Source of the DNA: Ochlerotatus camptorhynchus
Taxonomy: Eukaryota > Arthropoda > Insecta > Diptera > Culicidae
NCBI RefSeq assembly: GCF_037179485.1
Contig: NW_027041050.1
Location: 300,001-364,000 of the forward strand
Reading direction: 5' to 3'
DNA length: 64,000 nt
Position 1 is the stretch's first letter, and every line of letters begins with the position of its first letter. Shown here piece by piece: positions 22,132-33,649 of this stretch. Below the pieces are notes generated by a model. That model searched no databases. It saw only the letters and a program-made list of their open reading frames with translations, and was not told the DNA's origin. The translations under genes were made by a program, and so were the position numbers.

Positions 22132-23771
22132 TGGTGCTTCCACATATTTGTGTTAAGAAAAGTGAAGATTCATAAAACTACCCCAGCGGTTATGATGTTC
22201 CGGATTTTTAATGTGGTGTTATTTGAGCTGTAAATCCGTTCAAATATGTGAACAATTATAAAATAAGACCCCTACCGATGGAAATACGCAAGATACGCAA
22301 AACAATATGCGTTAATTTGAGACAAAAAAATTGTGATGTTGATGCAAACAAACGGTTTGGTTGCCGTTTCCTCTCATAATCATTGGTCGGGCATAGAAAT
22401 AGCCAATACATATATTATAAATTAATTTATAATATTTGCTAAATAATAACATCTGTTGCGTAAGTTCTGGTCGTTTCTCATTTATTTTAATTTTAAATAA
22501 TAGATTATCCCTTTTTCTAGCCTTACCCATGGACCTTGAATGGGATATTCAAGCTATGTCTACCACTCGGATCGAGCTATGTTACAGAGCGAGTTTGTCA
22601 TGGTAGTCGTAGCAACCGTTTTGTCTGTATCGTTGGTTGCTTTATGTGTTTGGATTCGCTGATCGTGCTTATCCGCGTCCACAAATAAATAAGATCTGTG
22701 GACATTCAAAGTGTTTTTTATGTATGAAGTAACGCGAAGTTAGCGATTTTCAGAGCTGGTTGGAAATGCTAACATGAAGCTTTAGTGTGATAATTTATTA
22801 GCTAGAGAATGATCTTTAAAAGAGGGTAGGTGGATAGTTCCGTTAGAGTACGGCAGTATGAAAATTGAATAGAAGTTGAAAATGAGCGAAGGGCCATTAA
22901 TGCGAAAGTTTTTAAAGATAGACGCACATCTTTTGCCTAACCCGTACGATGTACGCGGAGACTTGAAGTATGTCTCCAACTCTACAGGCATCTACAGGCA
23001 TGAACATGAGTCACATGTGTTTTTCCGGAGTGTGGAGTGCGGTACAAATCTTTTGATGCATTAAAAAAAAACATCTACGGCAGTGCCAGTTTCATTTTAA
23101 AAATCAGTGCTCATTTTGTTGTTCCGTTTCCGTTGGTGGCAAAACATGCATCAAAGCTAGGGAAAAGAGTTCAACAATTGTATTCAAAATATCTGGCTAA
23201 GCTCGAGATACGATTGACAATACATGATTGCGCATTAGGAACTTCGCAAAGTATGGTGCCTACATGGTACACATTTGTTTTATCAATTTTAATGAATACT
23301 ATAAAAACGAATGTCATTTTCGTGGAATTATCACCCGCACGGAATAACCCATTCAAACAAGTATAAGGTAGTAATCAGGGGCGTAGTGAGGGGGTGGCGA
23401 AAGTGACCCAGGGGCACCGAGCCACAGGGGCGCTGAAATTCTACATTTTTGAGCGTAGGACTACGTCTGTGATTTCTATAAGTGGGTACACTTTGTGAAA
23501 GCCGGAAAACGGAACATGTAACGAAATTATGAAAGATTTTGAACGTTAATAACTAAGCTGTCCTTAGACCAATTTCAATAATTTTATCACCAATCGATCA
23601 GAAATATTTCTACGCATTAATAGCAATGCTTCTGTTGATTCAATATTGAAAAGGGATAAATTTTAAACATTGTCCAAAAGCGTCGAAATAACTAACAAAT
23701 CCACCAATTACGTACACGCATATGCTACAGGATTGTCAAAAAAGGAACGAGAGATTTGACGCAACGGTATA
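22132..23771. other. No gene seen; two dispersed-repeat fragments
   Basis: 22,575-22,668 matches about 1300-1400. 22,750-22,912 matches the reverse complement of 34,962-35,090 (shared cgttagagtacggcagt-like core and gaagttgaaaatgagc). The frame 23,037-23,366 has no recognisable domain. Confidence 0.45.
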
Positions 23772-23938
23772 GTTCAGCCCAATAAGTTACTTTTGAGTAA
23801 ATTGCATATTCTCAAATTTACGTGAATTAAACTAAATTTAGTGTAGAATATACTTCAGAGTAGGTATGTTTTTTTTTGCTGGTGTTAAATGGAAACTACT
23901 ATATGCCATTTACTCAAATTAAGATTATTGGGCTGAAC
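23772..23938. mobile_element. 167-bp MITE with ~38-bp TIRs
   Basis: The left end gttcagcccaataagtta continues through tttgagtaaat and gcatat. The right end reads atatgcc, atttactcaaa and attgggctgaac as its complement, with several mismatches near the middle of the arm. The centre is a T-rich loop. No target duplication is evident. Confidence 0.75.
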
Positions 23939-25983
23939 CCGGGAATTGAGGGAAAAGTACATAATGTTGGGTAGTTTTTCATCTCTGATTCTATTTTCCT
24001 CAGCGTCACGCACACATATGGCGTGTTTCTTTGTTTACATTTATCTGCTCCTTGCTTCTCTATCCATTCTAGTGAACAAAATTGCCCAAAACTGTTTGAA
24101 AACGTTTTTACAACGCTCCAAACTTCTGAGGTGAGTATAGCAAGCACCACACGGGCAAAAATATTGTCAATACTCATGTTTCATTTTTCAATATTTCCCC
24201 TCATTTTCCCTTCTGTTTGACTACAGCAACATCTTTTGCTAAGATGGTTGAGATTTGACTCGGAATGTTTCATCGGATACAACAATGATAGTAGGAGCAA
24301 CCCTGATGTCCCCCCGAAAATATTGTTGAAGATATGAACTTGAAAATATTGAAGGAATTTGTTTTATCTATCTTTATTAAGGAGACTTACAGCCCTGGGC
24401 TGGTTCGTCTCCGGAAGGATGGAAATATTGACGAAACTTCTGTCGTGTGGAGTGCACTTATTTATGACTATTGTCAGCAGTCTCTTTATCTTTAGCAGCC
24501 TTTCCATTTGAACTACTTGTTAACCAGTTGTTCTATTATAGGCAACTCGAAATCAGTCGTATTTTGTAGTGCACATATATAATTTAAAGAAAACGGAATT
24601 ACTCAATCGTAAAACTGAAATCAGATTGAAGCTGAAAGACTAAGGAATCGTGTGAATACATTCAGCAAAGTGTGTTGAGGGGAAAATACAGTGAAATTAA
24701 CTTTTAAATGTTATTTGCCGGAAACAGTCAATGGTGTCAAACCCTAGACATCTATTACCAATAAAACAATTGAAGAAGGTAGCGATAGACTTCAGGCTGA
24801 AGTATTCTTTTATATTGATACATCAGAAGTGAAAGTTATGAAAACACAGACGACCTGAGCTCTTTGACTCATTGAGTCATCTTGAACTGTATTCTCGGAT
24901 ATTCTCTCCATGATGTTTAAAGGCCATTTCGTGCCCTTCGATTTATTTGGGCTTCCTTTTATGCTTGCATCGTTTATATTTAGCTTCAGCGAGCTTAAAA
25001 TCCAAATCTAAGATCCAAAATGAGCTAATACGAACTCTTTGGCTTGGCTAATCTTCCAATCGAAAATAAATCCAGAGCTATATATAGATGCTATTGTGGA
25101 TCAGCTTGCTGTAGTTAAAGCATGTAAGACTAATTTTTAAATTGATTTTAAGTGACGATTTTCATGGCATTACGAACTCTAAAAATATGAATAAACGTTG
25201 ATGGAATTGATAAAAAATAATGTTATTGCTGTATGTATTTAATTGACTCAAAAATTTATTGAGTAGATTAGATTAAATGAGTTATGTGAAATACAATGCA
25301 AATACTTAAGTAAAAATATCAATTTGAAAAAAAGGACGCAGTTTCCTTGGTTTTCCAGGGTAAAATTACAAAATATTTTTCACTGTGAACTTATATTTTT
25401 TGAAAATATTTATTCTGACCACATGATGGCACAGTACCATTTCGGTCGTATTTGGCACTACTCGAAAGACACAGATCAAACAAATGAATCCTTCGATCTA
25501 TCCGTAGTTCCGACCAATCAACATTTTTGGGATCTGACATATTTACAAAAACACTTTAAGGTAGCGAATTAAATCGGAATTTTCAAAGATTTTGCAAAAG
25601 CAGCAAAAACAATCGCCAAGGAATCACGGTCAGATCACGATAACAAATCAAAAGTTCGCTCCGTGGTGTAAAAACAACGGAACTGCAGAATGTATCGTCA
25701 AATTTCAATAGAATTTTACAAAGAACAGATTAAAAAATTAGTCTCTTTGACAAAAAGCGTCATTAAATCAATATCATACAATGCTTATAGTAAATAAAAT
25801 AACAGTGTCGAAAAGTGCTAATTTTCAGCATCCAGTGCCGTACAGTTCTACGTTTTAACACTTTTTTAAGAGAAAAAATCTACTTACGCATCAAGTTGCA
25901 AAAAGAAGATAGCTCGCAGAGTTGGAGAGTTGGAAAAGTAGAACTTTTTTTTCCCTAAATGCTGAAAAAAGTACTTTTCGCCA
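23939..25983. other. No gene seen
   Basis: Overlapping frames of 60-90 residues at 23,914-24,220 occur on both strands and look incidental. The frame 25,324-25,572 is unrecognised. A cagtg(t/c)cgaaaagtgc motif near 25,805 matches the tract at 17.7 kb. Confidence 0.4.
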
Positions 25984-27340
25984 CGATCCGTATCGTACTC
26001 TCTTGCCGTGCGGATCTATTTGCTTTTTGCTGAAGGAAGTGTTACTGCTACTAAAAGCTAGAACAAATTTAAACAGCACCTTTCAGTGCTCAACCTGTAC
26101 AATTTCAACCTTGTTTGACTCTTATTCCTCTTCGATCTTTGTTTGGACCCTACCCGAGGTAATCCTGCTTGGATATCGATTTGTAAAATTCCTCTTTGAT
26201 CCTTCGCATTCTTATGGTAATCTGCTTGGAAGTTGGAAGTCGGTTTGGAGAAACTTGGTTCTTCCGCCATGGCACCTAAGAGCAAAAGAAAAGGGCAATC
26301 GCTTGATCCCCTTTCTGATAAAATTCTATTGAGCAATCAATTTGAAATGCTAACGGATGATGAGGATAATCCAAAATGGAAAGGGTTCCCCCTATTGTTG
26401 TAACCACTTCCCATTTCCATGCTCTTCGTAATGAACATATGAACTTCGTTCAATTTGAGTTGTCACTTCAAATTGGCCGTCGATGTGAATGCCGTGTACT
26501 GACTGAAACCTTGGATGGATTCAAACGCCTTCTCACGTACCTTACTGAGAAGAAAAACATTTTTTTTTTATGACGCCAAAACGGAACGTCTGTTCAAGGT
26601 TGTCTTGAATGGTCTGCCCAGTGGTGAATCCCTGGATCAGATCAAAGATGAATTGACTAAATTACTAGCTAAATGCATGAATTATGGTGATTCCTTTTAC
26701 GCTAAGGACGAATGACCTGTGAAGGAAGATCCTAAAAATTTAAATGTTCAAATTGTGGTGAAAACCACAAATACAATTTTTGAGAATGTAAGACTCACAA
26801 AGCGATCCTACAATCTCGTTCTAAGCGACAGGTCTGCGAGGACAAAATTCTACATTCGTACCCGTAGCTACAAATGTCACTCTTGTTTCAAATACTTCAT
26901 CTATACCTGCTCCCTCGCTGCTAACAATGTTCAGCGAGTTAATGGAGCAACCTATGCTACTTTTGCAGCTGGTAGAAATCAAAATTGTAGTCAACATAAT
27001 TCTAACGGAAATTATGATAATTTTGACTTAGGAAGCATTACTGCTCATAAAATTGAATTTTTACAGAAATCAATAATTGAAATGATTACTGATATGCTGA
27101 AAACTAACTTGATGTTTGATGCTATTCAAACTGGAGTTAAATTTGCGAACCATATCGTCATAGCTTTGAAATTTAGTAATGGATTTTAAATCTTTAAATA
27201 TTTTGAATTGGAATGCTCGTTCTGTTAAAGATAATGAAGATGAGCTATTTAGCTTTTTCAGAGTTCAAACGTGCATATTGCCGTTATAACTGAAACGTTC
27301 CTTAAACCTGATCATAAGGGACGCAAATTATTTCAAATTA
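25984..27340 (+). pseudogene. Decayed Jockey-clade LINE, second copy (5' UTR, ORF1, start of ORF2)
   Basis: The 5' region ctctcttgccgtgcggat matches the 5' UTR of the LINE at 49.9-54.1 kb. ORF1 starts at ATG 26,269 after ttccgcc. It keeps the basic N-terminus and the I-x-x-E-L-x-K-L-L region but is interrupted by stops and shifts near 26,400, 26,570 and 26,712. An internal deletion near 26,668 joins that region directly to a damaged zinc knuckle. The frame 26,719-27,189 is the ORF1 C-terminus. ORF1's stop (27,187-27,189) overlaps the ORF2 ATG (27,179-27,181), a coupled arrangement. ORF2 holds only the endonuclease start (L-N-I-L-N-W-N-A-R-S) and fades out near 27,340. Confidence 0.85.
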
Positions 27341-28734
27341 TTGATCGTCTTGATGAACAGAGATGAATTTTAATATTCTTAAGGTCATTTTTCTGTAGTT
27401 TTGGTGAGGATATTCGAGGAAGAAACTCAGGTTTAAGCATGCTAATGACCTCTTTAATAGAATTGGTTTTTATATAAAAAGAAATGACCCTTCCAATCAC
27501 ATATTGTACTTTTAAAAATACACCTAAGGCCACATAATGACGAGAAGGAGGCATGATTTTCTTCATGTCAATTGGTAGAACCACTGTGCAACGTATATTG
27601 AAAGTAAGCGAGTCTTCACTAATTTCTCAAATTTTTGGAATTAGTAGCATTAAGCCTGATTGGCGTAATGGGATAAAAGTATTAAATCAATAACGGCTAG
27701 AATTTGCGAATTTATTTAACTCACAATTAATATATGATGAACAATTATTTCAGTTGATTTTTATAGATGATTCTTTGCAACACTCATAGCTTAATTACAA
27801 TTTTATACCATGACATACGACTTCTTCTACTATTGCTAATATGTCCCAATTTGTACTGTGGTGCCTATCATCACTTTTGAATACCTTGAGCACATCCACT
27901 GTTGTTAAATGTGATCTTTCTAAACCTTTCATATTTATGCATTTGCATATTATGTGACAATCACAATGTTATCCAGGTGGAAAAGAACTAGTAAGTTGGC
28001 TATATATCTGTTTTAAAAAGTTTAAAAACAATATCCAGGGAAGTAGAAAAACACTCAAATATTTCCTTAACCAGACCGGAAATTGAACCCACTACATCCG
28101 ATCGCATTTGCTGTTTTAACTATCGGAAGGTTCCGACTATATGCGATTAAGAAACGATAATTGTAATTTGCAATCGGCACTAACAAAAACCATTAGAAAC
28201 AAATTGAGATTCGTTGAGCTTAAGAAAAAGCCTCATTATTCAGAATTTGAAATCATTTGTACTATAAACACTAATTAATTAATCTTATCCATCTTCGATA
28301 AATCACATCAGCCACATATTTCCTCTTCACCTTGTAATACAAATGAAAACTTTTTAATCAGATTTACTTTTAGTGTTTTCTATTTCAGTTATTAGATAAT
28401 GCACATTCAAGTTGTTACATAAGCTTTCAACTATAAGTCATAATGAACCATGCAGCTCCACCGTGCAACCGAATACCATACCATACACATCCAAACTCTG
28501 TCCAATTAACCACTTCAATCGAGCAGTTAAAATAACGTTTTCTACCACTCGAAATTCGAAATAATACAATATTTTGAGATTATAACTTTTTTAGAACCAC
28601 GATAAAACTTGCCAAAAAAATATAAATTTGTTGGTCCACTTTTGTGAAATCGCTGCTAGAAAGTCACTTAAAAACTGCTTGACACAGTGCTCCATTCAAA
28701 TCAATTTCATAAAGCAAAACTTTAAACTATGGCT
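27341..28734. other. No gene seen; possibly intron of the minus-strand gene
   Basis: A minus-strand 83-aa frame at 27,333-27,584 is unrecognised. If the putative first exon at 28,740-29,003 is real, this stretch would lie in its first intron. Confidence 0.35.
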
Positions 28735-28739
28735 CCCAC

Positions 28740-29003
28740 CTGTCAGTAATCCGTGTACCGCAGACACTAATCCGTAACTTCTCTAATGAGTTTTCTCCGG
28801 GTTCCGGAAATCACCTCTCACAGTGAGCAGCAAAACTGAGCAGCGAACGCACAATTCACCGAACAACGGGCACTGACAACTGATTCAATCAACCGACTTG
28901 GACCAAGAGGAAGCAGATCACTCAATAGCTCCTACAGGAGATATAACTCGGACAGGCAAACAGTAGTAAACTCGCACCACGACACGGAACGACGAAATGC
29001 AGA
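28740..29003 (-). other. Putative ATG-free 5' UTR first exon with splice donor
   Basis: Downstream of a TATA box on the minus strand, about 260 bases contain no ATG, although several would be expected by chance. The stretch ends in ...actgacag followed by gtggga, a good 5' splice site (exon end at 28,740). It is GC-richer than its surroundings and holds tcagt motifs like arthropod initiators. An untranslated first exon of a host gene transcribed leftward would look like this. The coding exons are not identifiable in the window. The start coordinate is approximate and assumes initiation about 30 bases after the TATA box. Confidence 0.4.
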
Positions 29004-29024
29004 AGCTTTCCTACTGGCGGAACG

Positions 29025-29032
29025 CTTTTATA
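29025..29032 (-). promoter_or_regulatory. TATA box of putative minus-strand promoter
   Basis: The minus strand reads catataaaagcg, a match to TATAAAAG. The region just upstream (29,040-29,160) is GC-richer with cag/caa-rich text. An ATG-free stretch with a consensus donor lies downstream. The initiator position is not certain. Confidence 0.45.
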
Positions 29033-30190
29033 TGTAGGGCAGTAATGCAACCCAGCCGTTGTTGTTGGATTGCTGTTCCTGCTGCTGGTACTGTTGCTGG
29101 CATCGTTTCTTCGTGAAGCAAACATCCCACCCACCACTTCCCGCACCCTGGCTGCTGGCGCTCATGATGGGTGATTTCCTGTGGGTGCAATTATGGGTTC
29201 GTAGTGAGATACCGAGACACGAGCGATAAGGAAAAGCTTCGGAGAAGCTCGTTATGTACCTGTGAGGTATTTTTTTTAGCGACATGTTATCATCACTGAC
29301 GTATTGGGAGAGAGGCGGAAGCTGATGGCACTGCTGCAAATGTTCCAAAGAGAAAGAGTTACTTTGTAGCAACGCAAATGATGGGGTACGTTCACGGATA
29401 TTGCCAAGAAAGCTTCCAGTTTGGCGCGACAGACGGATTCGTACCACGTGGTTTCTACAACGTTCGGTCGATGAGCACCAAATTAAATTCAATCGTTGGG
29501 AAAATTTGTGACATGACCGACCTTGTTTCCGACTTATCAGCAGATTGTTGTGCCAACGAATGTGGGATTTTTATAAGGGGTGTCTGCTGATTAAACAATA
29601 GACGAAATCAGCTGACAAAATCGATTGAATCAAAGCAATTGAATAGGCAAATTGGTCGGTACAGCAACAAACGAAAACTGATATTGCCGTTAGATTAATG
29701 CAACGACGACAATTACTGACGATTAACACTTTAATCAATATATCAATAAGTCGATTTATTTGATTTGGTTGATTTTGTCGTGGAAGTTGAGTGAAATGTC
29801 TAATCTGTAAAATTTTCAGCGAAATAATCATATCAATCACAAAATATTCAAACTGTTTTACAACATGGTTGTATTAGCAATCATCATTTACAATAGCGGG
29901 AGCGCATTTCAAGGAGGAGTATCAAATAGGGGTGTAGAGAATAAGCAGATTTTGTTTGCATTACTATAAATACAATTCGTTGTGTAAGCGAAATGGAACA
30001 TGGTCCTGAAGTTAATCTCTGCATATTTATACACGAACTGTATTCTTTTCTCGAAAACGATATCCAACAAGAGGAATTCAGAGTAATCAAAATGACTTTG
30101 AAAATTCCATACACGTTGAATTGTTGCAACCGTTATTTATTTCAAATATTTTATCGACGGCAAACTACGTGCCAGCGCCATACTTCACGC
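29033..30190. other. Upstream region of putative promoter; no gene seen
   Basis: A minus-strand 154-residue frame (29,028-29,492) is rich in Gln and Ser but starts at a non-ATG codon, overlaps the TATA box and shows no domain, so I treat it as incidental. Other frames up to 30,250 are short and overlapping. Confidence 0.4.
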
Positions 30191-30198
30191 GTTCATAA

Positions 30199-30599
30199 TA
30201 TAGATACTATAGATTCCATAGATAAGCGGAGGAAAATTATATTGTAGCCAAACGAATTGTCAGTTAGTGTAGCCAAACGAGCGTGACGTCATCATGGTGT
30301 TACTTGAGGGAGAATTAATGTAATATTATGAGCACAAAACGCTTTCCACATTCCGATTTATTTCGCGGACAACGGAAGAAGGAAAGATAAATCAAACCAT
30401 TCCGCGATACATTGTTGCAAAGATTTGCTTTGCACTTCATTTTGAACTTTTACGCACGAACCAAAACAAAACTGCACAACGAAGAGCTCTAGGATGGCAT
30501 GAACTTTTTTCACGGACGCCAGTAAGATCATTTATTTTTCATGGTTGCCAAAACAACTTGTTGTGCCTCCGTTTATCTATGGAATCTATAGTATCTATA
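30199..30599. mobile_element. hAT-like MITE with 34-bp TIRs and 8-bp TSD
   Basis: The terminal sequence tatagatactatagattcc continues to gataagcggagg at the left. It is repeated as its complement at the right with one mismatch over 34 bp (30,199-30,232 and 30,566-30,599). The flanks are an 8-base direct repeat gttcataa (30,191-30,198 and 30,600-30,607), the duplication length of hAT elements. The interior is non-coding. The superfamily is inferred from TSD length. Confidence 0.8.
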
Positions 30600-30620
30600 G
30601 TTCATAATAATAACGCACTA

Positions 30621-31730
30621 AAGCATGGCCCACTTAGTAATGAAACAACTATTCCTTATATTTGAAGAAGAAAATACGAAACGAATTATTCGTCGAGGTT
30701 TCGAAGGAATTCTCGAACTTTCTCGGTCTCATTTATATTTTATCCCACCAACTCCTCTTCATAACTGCCCAGTAGTTTTTAATGAGCCTGAACTCGGGAC
30801 AATTGGGTGGATTGAGGGTTTTCGGAACAAACTGGACTCCGTTGTCGTTGTACCATTGTTGTACTTCCCGGCTGTAGTGACAACTCTCAAAATCCGGCCA
30901 AAATGTCACCGGACCATCATGTGACTGGATGTAGGGCAGAATTCGCTTCTGGAGACATTCGGTAATGTAAACCTCCGAGTTTATCATTTTCTCAGTGACG
31001 AAAACCTTTGTCTTTTGCCCGCAGCTGCAAATTCCGTGCCAGATCATATATTTGCGTGCGAATTTATCCGCATAAACAATATTTGCTGCCAGGGACACCT
31101 CCTCGAGCCTTTGCCTTGTAAAACGTTGATCCGGCAAGCTGTCCGAAATAGGCCTTTACATAGGATTCATCATCCATAAGTATGCACCCACCGGACTTGT
31201 TCAGCAGGTTGTCATACAACTTTCGAGCACGGGTTCTAGCTACGGTATTCTGCTTGAGCGATCGATTTGGTTGCCTACTGGCGCGGTATGCCTGTGAGTC
31301 TTCGCGGAAGTGAATTCGCTGCACTGTACTACGGGCGACATCATACTTTTTACTCAAATTACGATTGACCATACCTGGGTTGCTTCTGATGAACCTAACG
31401 ACCTTACTTTCCATGGAGCTTGCGATTAGTAGTCAAGCTTTACCTGTAAGTTTTGAACACGCGCCATACGGTTTTTCTAGGAAAATTAAACACTTTAGCC
31501 AGGTTGGACACGGACCACGATTGATTTTCCGCTCCTTTCCGATTTCCGATTGATTACGCTCCTCTTGCATGGTGACTGTCTCCAAAACAAGAGAGTTTTA
31601 TTAACTGAAAAAATACACTGTTATTGTTATTGTCGTTGTCAACATATACACATCAAAGCATCCGAAAACGTCCATAAGGAGCGCTATAATAAGCAAAAGA
31701 GTTTGTCCTATTACTAAGTGGGCCATGGTT
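30621..31730 (-). mobile_element. Decayed DD37E mariner element with TA target duplication
   Basis: The ends aagcatggcccacttagtaa (left) and the complement of ttactaagtgggccatggtt (right) form a ~26-bp TIR with a few mismatches. TA flanks both ends (30,619-30,620 and 31,731-31,732). The 1110-bp interior holds a broken transposase on the minus strand. This is a different family from the intact element at 61.8 kb, although both are DD37E. Confidence 0.88.
30733..31570 (-). pseudogene. Broken DD37E mariner transposase
   Basis: Transposase that would cut and paste the surrounding element. The N-terminal helix-turn-helix text (V-S-N-L-A-K-V-F and following) lies near 31,500, frame-shifted from the ATG at 31,570, with a stop near 31,440. 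The second helix-turn-helix and first catalytic motif M-D-D-E-S-Y-V-K-A lie in 31,064-31,414. After another shift, 30,733-31,137 carries W-P-D-F-E-S-C-H-Y-S with the second Asp. The position 38 residues after that Asp, which should be the catalytic Glu (R-P-I-E-K-Y-W in the intact relative), is Lys (R-L-I-K-N-Y-W). The C-terminus is also truncated. It cannot be active. Confidence 0.85.
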
Positions 31731-31732
31731 TA

Positions 31733-32070
31733 TTCTAGAGATGGACTAGTATAAGAGAAGAGCGGACTGGCTGGTTTTGAACCAATCGAGCAACGCCTAT
31801 CTTGATTGCATTGGCAGTGTTGCAAGATATCATCTAGGCATAGGTTGCCAAGGCAGTTTATTTTGAATCAGCTCCTCTCTTATACTAGACCCTCTCTAGT
31901 TTAGTCTATTATTGATCGCATCTCGATTTTGACATAGTTTTTAAATCTTTGGTCATCATCCCTAAAACACTGCAACTAATATTTGCAGAAGTAAAATTTT
32001 ATAAATAAAGATTGAAAATAGTCAAACATTATTGGCAATTTAGAAACCTCTTCGAATATGATACCTCAGC
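31733..32070. other. No gene seen
   Basis: A local inverted similarity exists between ggactagtataagagaag (about 31,743) and the complementary tcctctcttatactagacc (about 31,873), which could be ends of a ~150-bp MITE. No coding sequence. Confidence 0.4.
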
Positions 32071-32306
32071 GGCGCGTGATTACCTCTCACCCCAGAAGGC
32101 CTGGGTTCAATCCCAGTCGGTGCCACCGGGATGTTCTAAGGCATAACATCTCTGATCACGCCTTCCTTCGGAAGGGAAGTAAAGCCGTTGGTCCCCGCCG
32201 GTTAATGAGTTGATGGGTCGAAAAGTAGGGTCCAGGTGTGGGAGCTGCCTCCCTGGCGTCGGTAGCATTGGTGCTCAGCACGGAAAACAAGATCGACGGA
32301 AAACAA
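32071..32306 (+). mobile_element. tRNA-derived SINE, head partly deleted
   Basis: Same family as 20,797-21,067. The segment from the anticodon-side region through the B box (gggttcaatcc) and the whole body to gatcgacggaaaacaa is present. The A-box part is missing (ggcg joins directly to cgtgattacc). It would not be transcribed from its own Pol III promoter. Confidence 0.8.
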
Positions 32307-33069
32307 GTCAATTGAAAATAAAACTTCGTTGACGTTGACGCTAAATTTTCGCAATATTTTACGTTCTGAAAATTTGCATGATACTCTCTTATACTCTCTC
32401 GCATATAAAGGTGAAACTTGGTTCTGCTCTGAAATAAATGTAATTTTCGTAAACACCTTTAAACTTCCCTGAAATTCTCTTATCTTCTGTAAAGTTCCTG
32501 AAATATTCTGAAGAATCGAAATTTCTTTGAAGGTCGCTGTACTTCACTGAAATTCCTGGAATATCTTGGGGTCTCGGTTTTTTAAGCACATCATGGAAAC
32601 ATCCTCAATATTTCTAAACTTACGCTTATCATCAAACTGCTCCAAAAGTCTGGACTACAGTTACGAAAACTGCCCTTATGACCTCTGAAATTCCACAAAG
32701 ATCTCTAGATCTAGTTTGTCTGAGGTACTAAGAACTTCTTAAAAGTTTCCACTATTTCCCTTAAGTTGTCGATGTTTCTAAAGTTTTCTTGACACCAGTA
32801 AAGTTCTCTGAAATTCTAGGATCTTCTAAAAATTACTGTAGTTTTCCGGAAGCTAAATGAATCGCTTTTAAGTTCTTAAAGCTTTAGTGACTTGGCCTTA
32901 AACAGGGCGACTTTTTAGTGACTGGCTTGAAAAAAGTGGCTCGCTACCAGCCCTTCTATTGTCGCCAGTGATAGCACACGGTGTCAAGGAACATCACTAA
33001 TTTTAAAAAAAAAAATCAGTACATATCGCTGAAACACCCACCAAACGAAATCTTAAGTGTTCCTTCTCA
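32307..33069. repeat. Cryptic low-complexity tract
   Basis: Between about 32,360 and 32,890 the sequence is a loose iteration of motifs such as ttctgaaattc, ttcctgaaat and ttctaaa, without a fixed period. The minus-strand frames here are products of that simplicity and SINE sequence. The last bases approach the TSD of the next SINE. Confidence 0.45.
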
Positions 33070-33080
33070 AGAAAAATATT

Positions 33081-33285
33081 TTTTTATTTCCTTGATTTGT
33101 TTTCCGTCGATCTTGTTTTCCGTGCTGAGCACCAATGCTACCGACGCCAGGGAGGCAGCTTCAATACCTGGATACTACCTATTGACCCATGAACTCATGA
33201 ACCAGGGACCAACGGCTTTACTTCCTTTCCGAAGGAAGGCGTGATCAGAGATGTTACCGCTTACCACTGCACCACCGGCGCCGCT
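33081..33285 (-). mobile_element. tRNA-derived SINE with internal deletion and 11-bp TSD
   Basis: Minus-strand copy of the family. The head retains cggcgccggtggtg(c/t)agtgg, but the tRNA B-box region is deleted (agatgttaccgcttacc on the plus strand). The flanks are a perfect 11-base repeat aagaaaaatat (33,070-33,080 and 33,286-33,296). The T-rich left end is the A-rich tail. Confidence 0.85.
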
Positions 33286-33296
33286 AAGAAAAATAT

Positions 33297-33649
33297 AATT
33301 GGTTGAAAATTTCATGTAAAATTTGGAAAAAAAATTCAATAAAGCCTTTGCAACTTGAAAAGCTTAGAATGTCCCTCTTTAATATATTTTAATATTTTTG
33401 AATACAAAGCTTATGAAAAATTCTACCTTCTGTGAAAATTTCAAGTTAGTCACATAAAAATTAACAAAACTTCTTAAGCAACAACTTTTTTAAATTGTCG
33501 TTTCAACTAAAATATTGTTTTCTGTACAAAATTTGCAAAAATTGTTTAAGCAAACAGTTTAAAATTGTGTCCAAAAGTTGTTGTTTGACAATTGTTGTTA
33601 AGTTCAAACTGTCGAACTTGAAGTTTGCGCCAAAGGTTGCATTTTTGAT
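33297..33649. other. No gene seen
   Basis: AT-rich with repeated caactttt/aaagttg-like motifs. No element boundary identified. Confidence 0.35.

Noticed and set aside
29028..29492. 154-residue Gln/Ser-rich minus-strand frame
   Set aside because: Starts at a non-ATG codon, overlaps the TATA box of a better-supported promoter and shows no domain.
31743..31890. Possible small MITE with agtataagag/ctcttatact ends
   Set aside because: The inverted similarity is short and I could not define ends or a target duplication; mentioned only in the spacer entry.
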